Below, in pieces: positions 59,010-64,000 of a stretch of DNA of 64,000 nucleotides (position 1 is its first letter; each line of letters begins with the position of its first letter). The translations under genes and the position numbers were made by a program. Under the pieces are notes generated by a model. That model did no database searches, had not been told where the DNA came from, and worked only from the letters and a program-made list of their open reading frames with translations. Source of the stretch: Sciurus carolinensis (lineage: Eukaryota > Chordata > Mammalia > Rodentia > Sciuridae); assembly GCF_902686445.1 (NCBI RefSeq), contig NC_062220.1, forward strand, positions 94,116,143 to 94,180,142. Reading direction: 5' to 3'.

Positions 59010-62000
59010 CAGAAGCCAATGTCAACTTTAATTCTATGCTTTGCTGGTGATACAGAATCATTAACCGTGTCAATAATGCCCATGCTAAGTTCATTCTAGA
59101 ATGGGGACAATTGCATCTCTTAAATTTGGTCTGGATATGTTCAAGGCAAATCATGGAATTTTGTTTCTTAAACTAACCAACATTAATAAGATCTAGGAAG
59201 TCATGATGAGATTTAACAGATAATGTTGAGATTCATATAACTGTTGAGAATTTACTTTCCAGAAATAATTTATTTCAGTCGGCATTTTTATCTTGTACTG
59301 AAGTACTAACTTATTTTCATGTAAATAACTGCCTTTTGAACAGTAAGATAATATTTGTTTCATACAAAAAAATAAACAAGGTTATGTGGGTGTACATGTA
59401 CGTGTCAAGACTAAAAATTGAGCCATGAGTTAGTCTTTGGCTAACAAACAATTGGCAAGTTCACAAATTGGAATGTATAATTCCATTGTGAAGTTAACTA
59501 ATTTGTTATTTTAAGTAGGATTGTGACAACACATGAAAAGATAACCCAGTCTCAAATGCAGCTACAGATTGCGAATCATATGTCAGTTCAAATTTTTGCC
59601 AACAGATAACTAATGACTTTACTGAAAGCAGATGTTTAAAATGGAAGTGTAAACACTATCCTAGTTGAATAGTTTGCTTATGAAATTGCATGTTATGATA
59701 CTAGCAAATACTCAGTTATCTATAAGTTGATCCATACTACATCCAATGGTATCATGAGAACCTAAGTTTTTAAATGATTTTTCCAGAGTTTCTATCAATC
59801 CATCCTAGCAACAGAGCCAAGTGTTAGAGCTATTGCTGTCTGAGTTATAACAGCTGCCCTGGGAATCTTGTCTGTACAGCCAAGTTAACTGCTGTTCACA
59901 GTAATATCTGGTCTTTCCCACCCCCGAACATACACAAAAGATTTTTGTCATTCTTGGCATTGGGCAACAGAAGTAGCGAGACATGCCAGCAGAACTCTAA
60001 AGGCAGAATGTCCTTCCACCTGTTTTATGCTGTAAGACAGACTTCCAAGTGCAAGGCGATGTGGAGGGCTGTTTCTTTGAATGGCAGCTGAATGTGCCAG
60101 CAGGATCCTTGGCAGTGATGTCTGGGCACTGAAGCTGGGCATTCAGGAGAGCTAAATGGAGAAAAGAAACTTGAGCAAACTGCTTCCTGGAACACTGAGA
60201 ACCTGAATGGGACATTAAGAAGTACCAGATTCTCTCTATTCTTGTACTGGCCAAGGTCAGATCCCCAAGCTCCCATGTATTTGAATCTTTCCCCCACAAA
60301 AGTATCATGGCAATGTGTGACAGTAATTTTAAAGATATTCTCCTTTTTCCTTTTAGAAAATATTAAATGTTACTTACTGCTTTGCTGTGCTCTTGCTTGA
60401 GAATTTTTTCTCCATCCTAAAGTGACAACTATAATATCACAAAGCAAGCAAAACCATGGTGGAGAGATTCAGTTACAGGAGATAAGTGCCTTTAGTCCAT
60501 ACCTTAAAGGAATATTTCTTAGGTGAGAGGTTTTGGCTATGCCAGCTTGCTTATTACATCTTTTGATGTCATCTTAACAGAGCTGGGGCTAGTAGTTCCT
60601 AGGTGGGGAGATCTTGAGTCAGGAATAATTGCCACAGTTGAACACCCATTTCCATTAAGGAGAGCAAATAGATGACAAAAGGCCTAGCAGAGTAAATTCT
60701 GTTTCTGCCTTAACTTCCTGGAACGCTAGTTTCAAAACCAGAATACCCAGAACGCTAGCAGTTAAGGACAGTAATGACCAGTGTCTGAGGGGGCAGGGTA
60801 CACAGAGGATGAGAATTCCTCCAGTTATTTTCAGTTTCTCAGGAAACTTAAAAGTGGTTGTTAGTTTACTCAAAATACAGTCTCAAGAATGAATTTGAGT
60901 TAGGAAAAAAAAAGTATCTTGATTACTTGATTTTTCTCTTGGGAAGATAAATTCATTATTGTTTAACAGAGATGTTTATTTACGTTTAAAAAATCCCTCA
61001 AGGCAGGGACTCCATTGGGGAAAATCATCTGAAAGGAGTTTTCAGGGGTGATGAGATTAGAAACTTGTCCTAAGAAAATTGTGTAAGGAATGTCAGTTTT
61101 CAAAATGTTTTCATTTTTAAAAAGTTTTTACAAACAGTGGTTAACTTCCCATTAGACTCCTTATCTAATTTAACGTCCTGAAACTTTTAAAAGATTGTTC
61201 TAGGAGCTGCTGTGGGAAATTCCAGAGTGGTTGTTGCCTGCAGAGCTTTACTTTCTGGAGAGCCTCAGGCCTGGTGTAACAAATCCCAGACACTGGATTG
61301 ATTTGCCAGAACAGCAAGGAAATGGCTGAAATTCAATAGAAAGAGGTCTTGCTCAAGCCAGGGGAAGCTTTCTCATAGATTCTTCTGAGAGGCTTTACCA
61401 AAATAAAGGTAGAATGTGCATGTACTTCCATGGATTCAAGAAATGTGGGCAACAATGTTTATGATTAGCCTTCCTCTTGTTCCAGCAGCAATAACAAAAT
61501 CTCTTGTTTTTAATTGGCACAAAGTGTATTTGTTCATTAAGTTATTAGGCATTGCTCATATACCTGTCATATGCCAGGATCTGTGCCAAGTGCTGGAAAT
61601 ATAAAGGTGAATAAGACTCACAGTTCCACTATCAGGATTGTCAACAACTGACCTAGGTGGCTTATCTGGGTTGCCTGAACCTGTGCTCCCACGGTTCTTC
61701 CCACAGGAGGGGTTGCACCCAAACTATTCCCAAGACAGTTCATCAGGTACTAGACAGCTGACTTCTGTAGGCAACTCCTATAAAAAGTTGGTATCTAACC
61801 CCAGACTGGATGTTATTCAAAAAGTCTGCAGAACTTCCCTTCCACTGGGCTGTTCTTTTTCATGCCCTATAAGGAGAACAACAGGGGGAATCATTCCTCC
61901 CCTGGAATGCCCATCTACCATCTGTCCAGCAGTGAATCTTGGCTCATCTCTTTTCTTGTTGATTCTTGCTTTTTAAATTCCTCCCTAATGTAACCCATGA

Positions 62001-62283
62001 TACTTCATGGAATTCATTCCAAATCACAAACCTGGTTGATGATGAGCCTGAAGGATAGTCTACTGTAGCTATGCTAAATGGTACCACTTGGGGGAACTGG
62101 GTGAAGATACATAGGATCTATCTTATTTCCTACAGCTGTGTGTGAATCTACAATTATCTCAAAATAACAAATCTAACTTAAAAAAAATAAGCAAATAAAT
62201 CCACAGCATAAAAGCATGAATTTCTTATCCCATCATTTTCCTACTCCTGGAATTGCAGAATAACAAGAAACAAATAGAGGTTA
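59010..62283. other. Intergenic, mostly unrecognised
   Basis: A reverse MIR/L2-like tail lies at about 61560-61620 ('atgccaggatctgtgccaag'), and an old L1-end-like piece at about 62110-62180. Overlapping minus frames at 59948-60308 have no recognisable family. Nothing else was supported. Confidence 0.45.
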
Positions 62284-62333
62284 AAAAGAAAAAAAGAAAA
62301 GAAAAGAAAGAAAGAAAGAAAGAGAAAGAAGGA

Positions 62334-62397
<64 letters not shown>

Positions 62398-62490
62398 AGG
62401 AAGGAAAGAGAAAGAAGGAAAGGGAAGGAAGGAAGGAAGGAAGGAAGGAAGGAAGGAAGGAAGGAAGGAAGGAAGGAAGGAAGGAAAGAA
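62284..62490 (+). repeat. (GAAA)n-(GGAA)n microsatellite
   Basis: About 205 bp of pure purine: a GAAA block (about 62336-62396) then a GGAA block (about 62424-62485) with small interruptions. The 86-96 codon frames in this block on either strand are repeat artefacts. Confidence 0.98.
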
Positions 62491-64000
62491 CCAGTTCAGG
62501 ACCCACAGTTGTGATTCTTTGGCTTCCATACTTATGGACATAGGCAGTGTATCAGGAGGCCTTCAAGTATAACAGAAGATACTGACTCAACTGATGTAAA
62601 CAATAAGGAAAAAATTGAGTATTATATAGTGAGAAGTCTTGAGTAGGGTAGTCCTGGGGTCAGGTGATTCAGCAGCTTAACATTCATAATTGAAAACCAA
62701 AATTCTTTCCAACTTTCTAGCCTACCTTCTTTATCAGGTCAGTTTTGTTCTCAAGCTAGCCTGGTTATGTTGGTAGATGACTGTTATCATGCCATGTTCC
62801 ATATAGAGCTGCAAACAGTATCTCTTTTCAAGAGTCTCATTTCATGAGCAAGAAAATGTTTGCAAGTCTTTCTACTCTTCTCTTTGTCTGTTTATTTTAT
62901 TGACCAGGATCAAGTCACAAGTAACTCCCTAAATGGATTCCTACTAGGTGGATGGGGTTGCCACTATCCTTATGACCTAGTCACCAGGAAGTGGGGACGG
63001 TAGTACCTGGAAAAAAAGTTAGTGTTCTGCTGCTGAATAAGAGCAGGGATCTAAAGAAGGGTAGGCATTCCATTACCAAGGGATCATGGTAAAGTTTCAG
63101 ACCAGCTTAGATGATGAAGAGGGAGTGGACACTAGAGTAACCAGAACAACTGGAAGGAATACACTTTGATACAGTCTGTTCCTGATTCCAAGTTATTGAA
63201 AATGATGGGACCAGCCTTTTATTAGGCTGGGGAATAAGAAGTAGGTAAGATTGAAGGGAGAGAGGCTGCCATCATGGAAACCCAAAGAATGGACTTTCTA
63301 CCAGGAGCCTGCAGAGGCTGTTCTGTTGTAAAGAATTCTGTCCTGGGTTAGAAAATGAGCAAAGGTTTTGTTTTGTCTTGCTTTGCTTAAATGAGGGTCA
63401 AGCTAAGGTGAAATAAGTTTAGGGATTATCTGAAATGAAAATTTTTTATAGTGAGAAAATGCACCAGTTACCTTTCAAATCATTTATTTCCTAGTTATCA
63501 AAGATTTCTTTTTTATTTGCTCCAAGTTTCTGACATACAAGCATGGTGCCCAGTGTAAGGATCCAGAGGGGACAAGAATCAGTCTGTGTATTGGAAGATG
63601 TGACCACATGTGGTAAAGGGCAGAGGGGTACAAAATATGATGAGATGTGGGATATGTACTGCCTCCCTGACTTCAGACTCCAAGAGGCAGAGACTCTGAT
63701 ACCTTCCCCAGTGCCTATCTGTATCCCCAATGCCTGTCACATATTACATGCTCAAAAAATACTGACTGGATGAATTGAAACTTTCCTTCTCTACTACCAA
63801 ACTATAAAAAGAAAGAATAGTATATTCTTACTGGAGGATAACCTAAAGACAAAGGAGGGAAGCTGAGGATATCTGTCATTCTTGTCTGACACATGCCCCA
63901 CATATGTGGTCCTAAAAGCACAGCCTCATGGGTGGCCTCTATCAGGACCTAATCCCTGTGGAGACAGTAGCTTACAGAGCTGCAATACAGGGGCAGCAAA
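62491..64000. other. Intergenic, no gene recognised
   Basis: Only an L2-tail-like piece at about 63695-63775 ('ccccaatgcctgtcacatat', 'gctcaaaaaatactgactgg') is suggested. The short frames at 63491-63773 on opposite strands overlap each other and are not supported. Confidence 0.45.

Noticed and set aside
61213..61222. NF-kB-like site gggaaattcc
   Set aside because: An isolated 10-bp match in intergenic DNA is expected by chance. No neighbouring promoter features.
62225..62543. Lys/Arg/Glu-rich and Phe/Leu/Ser-rich frames
   Set aside because: Pure translation of the GAAA/GGAA microsatellite.
1..64000. CRISPR arrays, bacterial operons, integrated phage or plasmid genes
   Set aside because: No spaced direct repeats, bacterial gene layout or ribosome-binding sites. 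All structure is vertebrate.

Overview
This is a vertebrate nuclear window, almost certainly from a squirrel-family rodent (Sciuridae). There are spliced exons with GT-AG boundaries, a CpG-island promoter, and dense retroposons. The SINEs are the best taxonomic clue. There are many tRNA-like ID elements and many 7SL/B1-ID composites, a combination I associate with squirrels. That assignment rests on repeat type and not on a database search.

The only recognisable host gene is HERPUD2, on the minus strand. Its CpG-island promoter lies at about 38.05-39.0 kb. Coding exons are at 38040-37894, 22898-22821, 20062-19949 and 17136-16991. They are contiguous in reading phase (49 + 26 + 38 + 48 codons, then 2 nt) and encode the N-terminal ubiquitin-like domain and the start of the Ser/Thr-rich linker. 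The membrane-anchoring C-terminal half is not seen and must lie left of position 1. So 1-38040 is the HERPUD2 transcription unit, and about 39-64 kb is upstream intergenic DNA with no convincing gene.

Region by region. 1-6950: a plus-strand L1 with a GC-rich 5' UTR, a frameshifted ORF1, a multiply broken ORF2 and a duplicated 3' UTR. 6951-10795: a second L1 of the same family, 5'-truncated within ORF2, directly abutting the A-rich tail of the first. 10.8-17 kb: an LTR with nested ID elements, ancient MIR and hAT fragments, and a twin-primed (5'-inverted) L1. 17-38 kb: HERPUD2 exons among old L1/L2/MIR fragments, two LTRs and squirrel SINEs. 38-39 kb: promoter CpG island with adjacent ETS-like and CRE-like motifs. 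39-64 kb: SINEs, MaLR/ERVL-type LTRs, an unusual 53-bp inverted repeat around an LTR, a doubtful decayed membrane-protein-like reading frame at 58.2-59.0 kb, and a 200-bp GAAA/GGAA microsatellite.

I found no evidence for a new gene system. The most unusual material is in the L1 family. Its 3' UTR carries telomere-like TTAGGG arrays, both neighbouring copies share the same ORF2 frameshift, and there are internal duplications (33 bp in ORF1, 329 bp in one 3' UTR) and an in-frame 237-bp endonuclease deletion in the second copy.
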